A DNA stretch of 64,000 nt, taken from an uncultured Collinsella sp. (GTDB lineage: Bacteria; Actinomycetota; Coriobacteriia; Coriobacteriales; Coriobacteriaceae). The translations under genes and the position numbers were made by a program. This document shows, piece by piece, positions 24,493 to 33,363 of this stretch (position 1 is its first letter; each line of letters starts with the position of its first letter). The notes under the pieces were generated by a model. The model searched no databases. It was not told the DNA's origin and was given only the letters and a program-made list of their open reading frames with translations. The stretch spans positions 27,551 through 91,550 of the forward strand of contig CAAGEH010000014.1 of assembly GCA_900768795.1 (NCBI GenBank). Reading direction: 5' to 3'.

Positions 24493-24656
24493 GTGCGGGA
24501 TGGCTGGTAGATGGGACGGTGCACTTGATTGCGTAATTGCCGACATGTGGTTGCTATGCGCGGCAAGTCTCGTAAACGCTAGCGTGCGATTGCATGGCGG
24601 GCAGCTGCCGGGGAGGGCGATAAAGTCTGCGACGCTAAATACGCTAGACAACAAAA

Positions 24657-24687
24657 GGGCGGAGCGGCATAGGTTGCTGCTCCGCCC
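24657..24687 (-). terminator. lemA terminator
   Basis: GGGCGGAGC (24657-24665) pairs with GCTCCGCCC (24679-24687). On the minus strand it is followed by TTTTGTT. Between this and the ilvE terminator no gene is seen. Confidence 0.75.
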
Positions 24688-24741
24688 CATTTAGGCGTTA
24701 TGTTTGTGTTTGACCTTGCCCGGATTGAGGCGATGCCCAGC

Positions 24742-25296
24742 TTAGAACTTGACCTGCGGAGCCTGACGCGCTGCCTCGGCAGCCTCGAAGCCCTGACGCT
24801 CCTTGAATCCGAAAATGCCGGCAAAGATGTTTGCCGGGAAGGTCTGGATGCGGTTGTTGTAGTTGAGAACGCAGTCGTTGTAGCTCTGGCGGGCGTAGCT
24901 CACCTTGTCCTCGGTGTCCTGCAGAGAGCCCTGGAGCTGCTGAAAGTTGGTGTTTGCCTTGAGGTCTGGATAGCTCTCAGCGACGGCAAAAAGCTGACGG
25001 AGCGCGCCGGTCAGAACACCATCGGCTTCCATTTTTGCCTCGGGTGTGCCGGCAGAGACGCATGCGTTGCGAGCGGCGACGACTTTCTCGAGCGTTTCGG
25101 ACTCGTGCTTTGCGTAGCCTTTGACGGTCTCGACGAGATTGGGAATCAGGTCGTTGCGGCGCTGAAGTTGCGTGTCGATGTTCTGCCATGCGTTGTCTAC
25201 GCGATTGCGCAGCGTAACCATGCTGTTGTAGATACCTGCGATGGCAAACAGCACGACGAGAACAACAACAATGAGAATGATGATGGGGACAGTCAT
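24742..25296 (-). CDS. lemA: LemA family protein
   Basis: 184 residues. An N-terminal membrane helix (PIIILIVVVLVVLFAIAG) anchors a long four-helix domain. Family marks are YNSMVTLRNRVDNAWQNIDT, LIPNLVETVKGYAKHE and YNNRIQTFPANIFAGIFGF. The function of LemA proteins is not settled; they are membrane-associated and face the outside in most models. GAGGAG precedes the ATG. The usual partner genes (TPM domain or M48 peptidase) are not adjacent, so the gene stands alone between a terminator and the next operon. Confidence 0.95.
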   Translation of the reverse strand: MTVPIIILIVVVLVVLFAIAGIYNSMVTLRNRVDNAWQNIDTQLQRRNDLIPNLVETVKGYAKHESETLEKVVAARNACVSAGTPEAKMEADGVLTGALRQLFAVAESYPDLKANTNFQQLQGSLQDTEDKVSYARQSYNDCVLNYNNRIQTFPANIFAGIFGFKERQGFEAAEAARQAPQVKF

Positions 25297-25459
25297 GATG
25301 ACTCCTCAAGATGAGCGGGTCGCCCCGCAGGGTCAAGTTTAAATCAGTATACCCGTCTTATTTGGGTTTTGGTTTGAAGCCCGATGGAAAGGCCGGGTCG
25401 CACATGGCGGCTCGGCCTTTGTTGCGATGGTTTCTTTTGAGCGCGGTTCAGGTAAATTG

Positions 25460-27937
25460 CTACTTGGAGACAGCGCCCGTCATGAAGACAAACTGGACGT
25501 GATTGACGTGCCCGCCCTGCTCACCGTTGACGAAGTCCGTGGGCGTGAAGTCGGGGTTAAGCATCTTCTCGATCTGGTCCTTGACGGTGTCGACGACCTG
25601 GGTGTCGAGGTCGCTCGTGCGGTCGGCGAGTTCTTGCGTGCCGCTGGCAAGCTCAGATGCGCCGCTGGAAAGAGTTCCGGCACCCGAGGAGAGTAGCCCC
25701 ATGGCATCGCTGAGTGTCAGGGCGCCGGACTTAAGCTGGGAGGCACCGGCGTTGAGCTGCGAAACGCCACCGGCGAGGGCAGGCGTGCTGTTAGCGAGCG
25801 TTTGCGTGCCCGTGGCGAGCTGGCTCGTGCCCGCGGCGAGCGTCGCGGAGCCATCGCTCAACTGGTTTGCGCCCGACGCGGCGGAGTTCACGCCGGCAAC
25901 GAGGCCGGGGTTTTGAGCGGTGGGCGTTGCAGGGTTGATGGCACAGTTCATGTAGGCGATAGCACCTGCAAGGCTCAGCTGCTGGCCGGACTGCACCGTG
26001 GTGTAACCCTTGATGGCGCCGTCGAGCGCGGTGACAGCGCCCTGTGCGCCGCCTTGGGCACCCGCTGCGTTAGCGAGGGCTGTGACCTGGGAGTCAAGCG
26101 TACCGAAGAGGGGCTTGGCCCCGTCGAGGCCCTTAGTTGCCTGGCTGTTAAGTCCCTGCGCGCTCGTGATGGCGCCAGCAGCCTTGCCAAGGGTGGAAGC
26201 CAGTCCCGTCGTATCCGCACCGGAGGCGGCAGTAGCGGCTTCGCCCGCGCTCGACGCGGCGTTGTTGGCGTTGGTGGCGGCATTACCTGCGGCAGACTCG
26301 GCAGCGTTGAGATTGTTCAAAGCGTTGCTCAGCTGTGCGGCTGCCGCTTTTGCGCTATCGAGGTCGGTTGCGCTCGCGATAGCCGATTGCGCATTGGCGA
26401 CCTCTTGTTTGGCGGCAGCTACGCTGCCGGCTGCGCTCTGTGCGTTTCCTGCCGCAGTCTGAGCGTTGGCCTTTGCGGTTTCGGCAGCGGTCTTTGCGCC
26501 GCCGTTGCCCATGGTGCCGGCAATCTGCTGGGCGGCAGCAAGCGCCTGCTGGGCACCGGAGAGGTACTTGCTCTCTCCGCTCAGCGCGGCTGCAAGTCCC
26601 TGTGCGCCGTACAGGCTGCTATAAGCGGAGTCCGATATGGAGGTGACCGCCTTCTGTGCGTCGGTGGTTGCAGCCGTTGCCGCTTTCAGGTTAGCTTCCT
26701 GCGTGGTCTTGTTCTGGGTGAGTGCATTCACGTATACGTCGGAGCCGGCGGAAATGCCCTTAATACCGTTGGAAATATCTTTAGCGCTGCCCTGCAGCTG
26801 GGTGAGGCCCGCCTTGAGGTCCGCAGCTCCGCCCTTGAGCTTGGTTGCTCCGCCGTTGACGGTTGCGGCGCCGGAGTTAAGCGTCTTTACGCCGTTGACC
26901 AGCGTGGGGACCTGGGAGTTCAGTTGGCTCGTGCCCGCAGCGAGCGTGGAGGCACCGTTAGCGAGCGTGCCGGCGCCCGTGTTTGCCGTGGCAAGCGAAG
27001 CGGCAAGCGTCTTGGCACCCGAGGCAACCTGGCCTGCACCGATGTTTGCGGTCGCGATGCCATTCGAAAGCTCGGTCAGCTGGCTTGTATCCATGCTGCT
27101 GGAATCGACATCGAGCGCAAGGCTCAGCGGCACGCCAACGATCTGCCAGCCGTCGAACTCGAAGTTCTCGACATCGGCGTTGATGGTGTAGTCACCCGTG
27201 GTGCCCGGAATCACCATGTAGGTAAGCTGCGTGTTCGAACCGTTCGCCGCTGCAGTGGCGCCCTCGGCGTCGATGTTGTGCGCTTCGGCATCCTTGAGCT
27301 GGCCGGTGACCTGCACCAGGTAATTGTCGGCGTAGTCGCCGCCCTGGTAGTCGGCGTTCTTCTCGATCTTGAGTTTCATGGAGAGCTTGCCGCTCTTGCC
27401 TGCCAAATCCTTGGCGTCAATATCTTTGCCGTCGAGCTGGTAGCTCACGGTGACGTTCCAGGGCATCTGCGTGTTCTTGTTGAGGTTGCCCTGGTAGACG
27501 AAATCCTGCGTCCCCTGGCCCGTGACAGCGACCTTACCGTCCTTGTCGGTGAGCTTCTTGGTCGTGGAGAGATTCGTCACCTTGGTGTAGTCGCCGGCGT
27601 CTTCGATCTTCTCGCCCTTATTGGCGTCGAAACTGTTGACGACATACACGCCCGTTCGGTTGCCGTCGCCATCGGTCTTGACGTAGACGACTTGGTTTTT
27701 CTTGTAGCTCGCGTTCGAGCCGGAGACGTTGGAGTTGGACTCGGCGCTCTGCTCCGTTGCGGTTGCGGTGCCGCTGTTGGTGGTGCCCACGCCTTCGGCG
27801 AACACGACGGCGCCCGGCACGGCAAGGGCGACGGTGAGTCCTGCGGCGATGGCGAGTGCGGCGATGCGCTTGCGCGGACGGCGGACGAGGTCGCGTTGGC
27901 CAGCGAGCTCGGTGTTGAGATTATCTTTGCTGTTCAT
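25460..27937 (-). CDS. Secreted LxxG-repeat protein, partner of the RND transporter
   Basis: 825 residues. A basic N-terminus and hydrophobic signal (IAALAIAAGLTVALAVPGAV) direct export. The first third is a beta-rich domain. The remainder is low-complexity Ala/Gly/Ser/Leu sequence with many x-x-x-Leu-x-x-Gly heptads (SGAKTLAASL, ANGASTLAAGTSQLNSQ), the repeat found in YhgE/Pip-type proteins. There is no C-terminal membrane helix and no cell-wall sorting motif. GAAAGGGA precedes the ATG at 27937. It starts 23 bp after the MMPL transporter gene on the same strand, so the two are co-transcribed. It likely forms an extended helical extracellular part of that exporter; this is inferred from context. 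Confidence 0.8.
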   Translation of the reverse strand: MNSKDNLNTELAGQRDLVRRPRKRIAALAIAAGLTVALAVPGAVVFAEGVGTTNSGTATATEQSAESNSNVSGSNASYKKNQVVYVKTDGDGNRTGVYVVNSFDANKGEKIEDAGDYTKVTNLSTTKKLTDKDGKVAVTGQGTQDFVYQGNLNKNTQMPWNVTVSYQLDGKDIDAKDLAGKSGKLSMKLKIEKNADYQGGDYADNYLVQVTGQLKDAEAHNIDAEGATAAANGSNTQLTYMVIPGTTGDYTINADVENFEFDGWQIVGVPLSLALDVDSSSMDTSQLTELSNGIATANIGAGQVASGAKTLAASLATANTGAGTLANGASTLAAGTSQLNSQVPTLVNGVKTLNSGAATVNGGATKLKGGAADLKAGLTQLQGSAKDISNGIKGISAGSDVYVNALTQNKTTQEANLKAATAATTDAQKAVTSISDSAYSSLYGAQGLAAALSGESKYLSGAQQALAAAQQIAGTMGNGGAKTAAETAKANAQTAAGNAQSAAGSVAAAKQEVANAQSAIASATDLDSAKAAAAQLSNALNNLNAAESAAGNAATNANNAASSAGEAATAASGADTTGLASTLGKAAGAITSAQGLNSQATKGLDGAKPLFGTLDSQVTALANAAGAQGGAQGAVTALDGAIKGYTTVQSGQQLSLAGAIAYMNCAINPATPTAQNPGLVAGVNSAASGANQLSDGSATLAAGTSQLATGTQTLANSTPALAGGVSQLNAGASQLKSGALTLSDAMGLLSSGAGTLSSGASELASGTQELADRTSDLDTQVVDTVKDQIEKMLNPDFTPTDFVNGEQGGHVNHVQFVFMTGAVSK

Positions 27938-27960
27938 GGCGATATCCCTTTCCATGTTGA

Positions 27961-30219
27961 TTACTGAGCGTACGTGCCGGTGACGGCGGTATCGGTCGCG
28001 GTTTCGGTTGCTACCCCGGTTGCGGACGCTGCTGCTTTGCGGGCGGTCTCGGTTGCGAAGGCGTCGGTTGCAGCTTCGTGCTTTGTTGCCACGGATGCTG
28101 CTGCAGAGGCTGCGGTGACGGTGGCGGTTGCAGCAGGAGCATTGGCGTCCTTAGGCAGGAAGTGCGACTTGAGCGTGGTTTTGCCGATGACGCCATCGAG
28201 TAGGTAGAGGAATCCGGGCAGCGCAAAGAGCACCGCCACGAGCGAGATGCTCACACCCACGCCCAAGAACCAACCGATCTGCTTGAGCACGCCGTGGCTC
28301 GAGATGGCGTGGATCAAAAAGCCGCTGATAAGCAGGACCGAACCGGAGGTGAGGACAGGTACCGTGCATGCCTGGATGGTTTCGAGCATTGCCTCGCGCT
28401 TGTGCATGGTCACGCGGTCCTCGCGATAGCGATCGGCGATGAGGATGCCGTAGTCGACTGCCACGCCCAGCTGGATGGAACTCACGATCAGATAGGCGAG
28501 GAAGAATTCATGCATACCGGTGTAGAGCGGTGCTGCGAAGTTGATCCAGATGGAGGTTTCGATAACAAGCACCAAGATCGCAGGCAGGCTGATCGATTTG
28601 GTTGCAAGCAACAGGACCACGAACACGGCAACGACGGCGATAAGGTCAACTTTGCCCTTGTCGACGGTGATGGTGTCCTTGAGGTCGGTGGTCGAGACAC
28701 CCTCGCCGGCGAGCATGGCTTTACCGGGGTAGTACTTGTTCGCGATGCTGCGGATCTTCTTGACGAGCTTGAACGTGCTCGGGCCCTCGTATGGAGCCGT
28801 GACCGTAAGCACGAGACGGCTGTAGTGCTTGCCTTCGACAAGGTCGAGTGTGCTTTTCTCGGCCATGCCCTGCGGAATATAGGGGCTCGCCACGTCGACG
28901 TAGCTTTGGATGGATTTGACCTGGGGCAGCGCCTTGAGCTCATTGGAAAGAGCCTGCTCTTGGCTGACTTCGCCGCGCGGAACGAGTACGACATAGGTGT
29001 CGGAATTGCCGAAGACGGCTTTGACCTTGTCCATGTCCTGGCCGAGTTTGGTGTCGGCGCCAAAGATGTGCGAGGTGCCGTAGTAGTACGTGATGTCCTG
29101 CGAAGTCGAAGCGACGCGTGCCGGGTAGACCAAGGCGAGGATGACGATGGTCGCGGGGATGCAGATTTTGAGCACGAAACGCGCGAACTTGCCGAGCGAA
29201 GGAATGAACGGCTTATGCTGCGTCTTCCGCACAAAGTTGTCGAACTGCACGAACATCGAGGGAACAAAGGTAAAGACTGAAATCAGGCTGATGGCAATGC
29301 CCTTAGCAAGCGCCAAGCCAAGGTCGGGGCCGATTTTGAACTGCATGGCAGCGAGCGCGATAAAGCCGATGCAGACGGTGCAGCCGCTGGAGAAAACGGC
29401 GACCGATGCCTTGCAGCACGATTGCACCATGTCCTCTGCGGTGCTGCCGTGGTTGCCGCGCTCCTCGTTAAAGCGATGCAGCAAAAAGACAGAGAAGTCG
29501 AGCGCGATGGCTACCTGCAAAATAGAGCCTGCAGAGTTGGTGACAAAGCTGATCTCGCCAAAGATGAGGTTGGTTCCCCAGTTGATGAAGACGGAGACGC
29601 CCAGTCCGAGGAGCACGAGAATCGGCTCTGCCCAGCTTGTGGTTGTGATGACCAAGATGAGCCAGATAATTGCGATAACGGCGACCGTGATGATGCTGAT
29701 CTGATTTTCGGTCGAGGTCGTAGCGAGCGCGTTGGACATGGCGGCACCCGTGATGGCGCCCTTGTCGCCTACGATATCGCGGATAGCGTCGGTTGCCTCG
29801 ATCTGCTTTTTGGAATCGATCGTTACCGTGAACAGTGCGTTGCTCTTCTTGTAATAGGTTTCGACCGTGTCTTTGTCTTGCGTGTCGAGCGGCTGGTCGA
29901 TGTCGGCGGCGTCATCGAGCCACAGGATGTCTTCGACGCCATTGACCTTGGCGATCTTGTGCTTGTACTTGAGCGCTTGCGCAATGGAAACGTCGGGAAC
30001 CATAACGCGGCAGTTGGGGATGTCGCCCTTGAACTCGTCACCCATGGTGTTGAGGGCGATCGTTGATGCCGCCTCATCGGGTAGGTAGCTCGTGATGTCG
30101 TAGTTCACGCCCACGAATTGGCGCATGAACAGGCACGCAAGTGCCACGACTGCGTAGAACGCGATAATCGGACGGCGGTGTTTGACGACCCACCTAAACA
30201 GTCTCTCCTTCAACTGCAT
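27961..30219 (-). CDS. MMPL/RND-family transporter
   Basis: 752 residues with two repeats of one membrane helix, a large outer loop and five further helices, the MMPL/RND plan. Motifs include VAIALDFSVFLLHRF and LGVAVDYGILIADRYRED, the conserved Asp-containing fourth and tenth helices. A C-terminal tail of about 70 Ala/Thr-rich residues is low complexity. The start at 30219 lies about 30 bases downstream of a TATAAT box and behind CGGAG; a GTG at 30267 would overlap the promoter. Divergent from a TetR regulator and co-transcribed with the LxxG-repeat protein. It probably exports a lipid or peptide and is under TetR control. Confidence 0.92.
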   Translation of the reverse strand: MQLKERLFRWVVKHRRPIIAFYAVVALACLFMRQFVGVNYDITSYLPDEAASTIALNTMGDEFKGDIPNCRVMVPDVSIAQALKYKHKIAKVNGVEDILWLDDAADIDQPLDTQDKDTVETYYKKSNALFTVTIDSKKQIEATDAIRDIVGDKGAITGAAMSNALATTSTENQISIITVAVIAIIWLILVITTTSWAEPILVLLGLGVSVFINWGTNLIFGEISFVTNSAGSILQVAIALDFSVFLLHRFNEERGNHGSTAEDMVQSCCKASVAVFSSGCTVCIGFIALAAMQFKIGPDLGLALAKGIAISLISVFTFVPSMFVQFDNFVRKTQHKPFIPSLGKFARFVLKICIPATIVILALVYPARVASTSQDITYYYGTSHIFGADTKLGQDMDKVKAVFGNSDTYVVLVPRGEVSQEQALSNELKALPQVKSIQSYVDVASPYIPQGMAEKSTLDLVEGKHYSRLVLTVTAPYEGPSTFKLVKKIRSIANKYYPGKAMLAGEGVSTTDLKDTITVDKGKVDLIAVVAVFVVLLLATKSISLPAILVLVIETSIWINFAAPLYTGMHEFFLAYLIVSSIQLGVAVDYGILIADRYREDRVTMHKREAMLETIQACTVPVLTSGSVLLISGFLIHAISSHGVLKQIGWFLGVGVSISLVAVLFALPGFLYLLDGVIGKTTLKSHFLPKDANAPAATATVTAASAAASVATKHEAATDAFATETARKAAASATGVATETATDTAVTGTYAQ

Positions 30220-30255
30220 CACTCCGTAACGCTGATGGCTTTTATTTTCTGCGGC

Positions 30256-30284
30256 ATTATATTCCACAATTGAGGGAAAAATAA
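30256..30284 (-). promoter_or_regulatory. Promoter of the RND operon
   Basis: A perfect TATAAT (30256-30261) with a weak TTATTT (30279-30284) 17 bp upstream, on the minus strand. Confidence 0.5.
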
Positions 30285-30347
30285 CGTCTGTAACATAAAA
30301 TATATACGTGGTTTATTAAACGACTGTGCAAAATAATGTAAACAGCG

Positions 30348-30365
30348 CTTTAATGTTGTTTAAAG
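30348..30365. promoter_or_regulatory. Candidate TetR operator
   Basis: CTTTAA (30348-30353) and TTAAAG (30360-30365) form an inverted repeat with a six-base spacer in the divergent gap between the RND operon and its TetR gene. The arms are AT-rich and short, so this is a suggestion only. Confidence 0.3.
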
Positions 30366-30451
30366 GGCATGTGTTTGTGGTCAAATCGTTGACGCTTGTT
30401 CAATAACGTACGAAAATGAACGTAGTGTTAGAAAGTTTGGGGATGTTAACA

Positions 30452-31027
30452 ATGGACCTTCGAATTCAGAAGACCTATAAAGCACTGATCGAAGCGTTTA
30501 CAGAATTGCTCGAAGAGCATCCCTACGAAGATGTAACCGTCGCCATGCTTTGCGAGAAGGCGATGATCAGGCGCACGACGTTTTACAAGCATTTTGTCGA
30601 TAAGGGCGCGTTTTTCTCGTTTTTTGTCGACAGCTTGCGTATTGATTTTCAGAAGCGTGGCGAGGAATACGCTGCTGCAAAGGATCAGTCGCACGATTTG
30701 GGCGCTGAGCGCCTCGAAGTTTTTAAGGTGCTCATGGACTTTTTGCTTGAGCACGAAAAGCTGATCGAAAACATTTTTAACAGCTCCATGGCGGGCAGCA
30801 TGACCAATGTTATGTGCGATGGCGTGACCGAGGCGATTCGTGAGCGCTATCGGGACGTTTATGATTCCGGAAAAAGCGGCGTAACGCTTGATGCGGCAGC
30901 GCAGTTTGCCGCGGGCGGTATCATACGCCTGATTGAGATGTGGTGGGAGCGCGGGCACAACGCGGCGGATGAACAGGCATTTATCGTGTCATCGGATATT
31001 CTGCTGGCGCGCGTTCTTAATCTGTAG
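30452..31027 (+). CDS. TetR/AcrR-family regulator
   Basis: 191 residues. The N-terminal helix-turn-helix is typical (ALIEAFTELLEEHPYEDVTV then MIRRTTFYKHFVDKGAFF). The C-terminal two-thirds is a helical ligand-binding domain. The start at 30452 (MDLRIQKTYK) follows GGGGA by eight bases; an upstream ATG at 30416 is weaker. It is divergent from the RND operon, the usual layout for a local repressor that responds to the exporter's substrate. A hairpin terminator lies about 90 bp downstream. Confidence 0.9.
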   Translation: MDLRIQKTYKALIEAFTELLEEHPYEDVTVAMLCEKAMIRRTTFYKHFVDKGAFFSFFVDSLRIDFQKRGEEYAAAKDQSHDLGAERLEVFKVLMDFLLEHEKLIENIFNSSMAGSMTNVMCDGVTEAIRERYRDVYDSGKSGVTLDAAAQFAAGGIIRLIEMWWERGHNAADEQAFIVSSDILLARVLNL

Positions 31028-31115
31028 CCGACGGAGCGGGCTTGCGCTGAGTGAGCCAACTGCAAGCATACAAAACGTGCTCTGCACAGCGCCGCAAAGT
31101 TCATTGGCGGAGGGG

Positions 31116-31197
31116 ACGAAGGCGTCGTGCCGCGCCGTCGTTCGCTCGGTGCCCGTCCAACGCGCCCGCTGAGAGGGCACGTTGTGCCTTCGTTTTG
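31116..31197 (+). terminator. Structured terminator after the TetR gene
   Basis: ACGAAGGC (31116-31123) pairs with GCCTTCGT (31186-31193), supported by an inner GTGCC/GGCAC pairing, and is followed by TTTTG. The long interior could fold further. Confidence 0.5.
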
Positions 31198-31279
31198 ACT
31201 GCGTGTTTCTGGAGTCCAAACTTTAGGTTTGTCCCGGAGGTGCCAAGGGATTGCCGTATTGATTTGTCTCAAAGTGAAT

Positions 31280-31370
31280 TGGCGGAGAGAGGGGGATTCG
31301 AACCCCCGGAGCGCTCAGCACGCTCAACGGTTTTCAAGACCGCCGCATTCAACCGCTCTGCCATCTCTCC
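31280..31370 (-). tRNA. tRNA-Ser (anticodon UGA)
   Basis: On the minus strand the acceptor GGAGAGA (31370-31364) pairs with TCTCTCC before GCCA, so the CCA end is encoded. The anticodon loop is CTTGAAA, giving UGA. A long variable arm of the class II type is present, as expected for Ser, and the T-loop GGTTCGAATCC is standard. Total 91 bases with CCA. Confidence 0.97.
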
Positions 31371-31421
31371 GTGTTTCGTAATGATAGCATCGAATGCAAT
31401 AAGACGAAACGAGGAGGATGC

Positions 31422-33221
31422 GTGACGGGGATCGATTTGGACGAGCGGTTTATGCGTGCAGCCATTGAGGAGGCAAAACACGCTTGTGAGCAGGGGGAAG
31501 TTCCAATTGGAGCTGTTGTTGTGCGCGATGGCGAGATTATCGCGCGTGCGTCCAACCGCCGCGAGGTCGATCAAGACCCATCGGCACATGCCGAATTCAC
31601 TGCGCTTTGCGAGGCGGCGCAAGTCCTTGGTCGTTGGCGTCTTTCCGATTGCGCGGTTTACGTGACGCTCGAGCCTTGTTGCATGTGCGCCGGTCTTATG
31701 GTCAACGCACGCGTTGGCCGTTGCGTTTATGGGGCGGCAGATGCTAAAGCGGGCGCGTTGGGCTCGGTATTCAACCTCGCGCAGACCTCAAAGCTCAATC
31801 ATCGATTCGATGTGTGTGCGGGCGTGCTCGCCGATGATTGCGCGGCGTTGCTCAGCGATTTCTTTTCCTCTAAACGATCGGGTTTTGTCGATATGCATCT
31901 CGCGGGTCACGCGTCTCACCAGAATGCACGCGTACAAGCTGCCGAGTTCGCCGTGCTGCCGGTCGTTGATGCCGCTTCGGCGCATGCCGCCCCCCGCGTT
32001 CTTATGGCAATCGATTCCTTTAAAGGTTCCGCAAACAGTGAGGAAATAGAGGCGTGGGTTGCCGAAGGAATGCGCCGCGTGGACCCGTGCGTCGACATAC
32101 GCAGCGTTGCTCTTGCCGATGGCGGCGAGGGCACGGTCGACGCCTTCTCCCGCATCTGCGCGGGCGAGCGTAAAACCGTGCGGGTGACGGGGGCATTTGG
32201 CACGCCCATCAACGCTGAATGGCTGTTGGCGCACGGCGATAAACCCGACGACACCTGGACGGTTATCGAAATGGCTACCGCTGCCGGTATCGGTCAGTCA
32301 GCTCGAACGGACGCGGCGGCGCTGGCCGCCTCGACGTATGGCGTGGGCGAGCTTCTTCGTACCGCGGTCGCGGCGGGCGCGCACACGGTATATATCGGAC
32401 TGGGCGGTAGCGCCACCAACGATGGCGGCGCCGGGTTCCTTCAGGCGCTTGGTGCCAGGCTGCTCGATGCGGATGGCAAGTCCATCGATGCCGGTCTTGC
32501 GGGCTTGGCGCGCCTTGCTTCCATCGATTTGCGTCCCGCTTTTGAAACTATCGGCGATACACATTTGGTGATTCTTTCAGATGTAACGAACCCGCTGGTC
32601 GGAGACCATGGAGCGCTTGCCGTCTTTGGACCCCAAAAGGGTTTGGATACAAGCGATTCCGCAATGGTTGACAAGCGCGAAGGCTGGATGATCTCTTACG
32701 GGCATCTGCTCGACAAGGCTCGGGCGGAGATCGGGACGACCGTCACATCGCCGGAGACGGAGCCGGCGGTCGTAACTCACTCGCGTAAGCGGTTCTCATC
32801 CGTGCTTGGGGTGCCGGGTGCGGGCGCTGCGGGCGGGCTCGGAGCGGCGCTTTTGGCGCTTGGGGCGGAGATGCACTCGGGCGTGGATGTCCTGCTCGAT
32901 ATCGCACAGTTTGACGACTCCGCTCATGCATGTGATCTCGTTATTACCGGCGAGGGCAATATGGATGCCCAGACGGCGCACGGAAAAGCTCCGGCTGGTG
33001 TTGCCGCGCGTGCAAAAGCCGCCGGTAAACCCGTTATCGCTATCGTGGGAGGTAGGGCATCCGACCTCGATGACGTGTACCGTGCGGGCATCGATCTCGT
33101 GTTGCCGCTTTGTCGCGTTCCGATGTCGCTCGAGCAAGCGCTCGATTCCGTTCAGGTGCATGAGAATGCGGTTTGTGCGGGAGAGGCTGCGCTGCGCGCC
33201 TATTTGCTGCGCAGCAAATAA
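31422..33221 (+). CDS. tadA: TadA-glycerate kinase fusion protein
   Basis: 599 residues from a GTG start at 31422 with AGGAGG at 31412-31417. Residues about 5-160 are the tRNA adenosine deaminase that makes inosine at the wobble position: zinc ligands His56 (HAE, catalytic Glu58) and Cys86/Cys89 (EPCCMCAG). Residues about 192-599 are a family-1 glycerate kinase: RVLMAIDSFKGS, ADGGEGTVDA, GLGGSATNDGGAG, VFGPQKGLD, PGAGAAGGLGAAL and ITGEGNMDAQ. The joining segment of about 30 residues is Ala/His-rich. There is no stop or shift between the parts. A tRNA-modifying enzyme joined to a sugar-acid kinase is not a known functional pairing. It could be processed or simply be a co-expressed fusion. Confidence 0.9.
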   Translation: MTGIDLDERFMRAAIEEAKHACEQGEVPIGAVVVRDGEIIARASNRREVDQDPSAHAEFTALCEAAQVLGRWRLSDCAVYVTLEPCCMCAGLMVNARVGRCVYGAADAKAGALGSVFNLAQTSKLNHRFDVCAGVLADDCAALLSDFFSSKRSGFVDMHLAGHASHQNARVQAAEFAVLPVVDAASAHAAPRVLMAIDSFKGSANSEEIEAWVAEGMRRVDPCVDIRSVALADGGEGTVDAFSRICAGERKTVRVTGAFGTPINAEWLLAHGDKPDDTWTVIEMATAAGIGQSARTDAAALAASTYGVGELLRTAVAAGAHTVYIGLGGSATNDGGAGFLQALGARLLDADGKSIDAGLAGLARLASIDLRPAFETIGDTHLVILSDVTNPLVGDHGALAVFGPQKGLDTSDSAMVDKREGWMISYGHLLDKARAEIGTTVTSPETEPAVVTHSRKRFSSVLGVPGAGAAGGLGAALLALGAEMHSGVDVLLDIAQFDDSAHACDLVITGEGNMDAQTAHGKAPAGVAARAKAAGKPVIAIVGGRASDLDDVYRAGIDLVLPLCRVPMSLEQALDSVQVHENAVCAGEAALRAYLLRSK

Positions 33222-33363
33222 TTTAATGGCGCGCCAAGCTCGTTTTGGCCATTTCTAACCATCCAAGAACGAACAGCTACCGTTCGAGATATTAAAGCGC
33301 TTCAAACAGCCCGCTAACGCAACTGCGTGCTACCATGCGCGGGAACCAGTGGGGGAGGACGCA

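Noticed and set aside
25802..27967. A 721-codon open frame on the plus strand
   Set aside because: It is antisense to the LxxG-repeat gene; the repetitive, GC-rich sequence of that gene keeps the opposite strand open. It has no family sequence.
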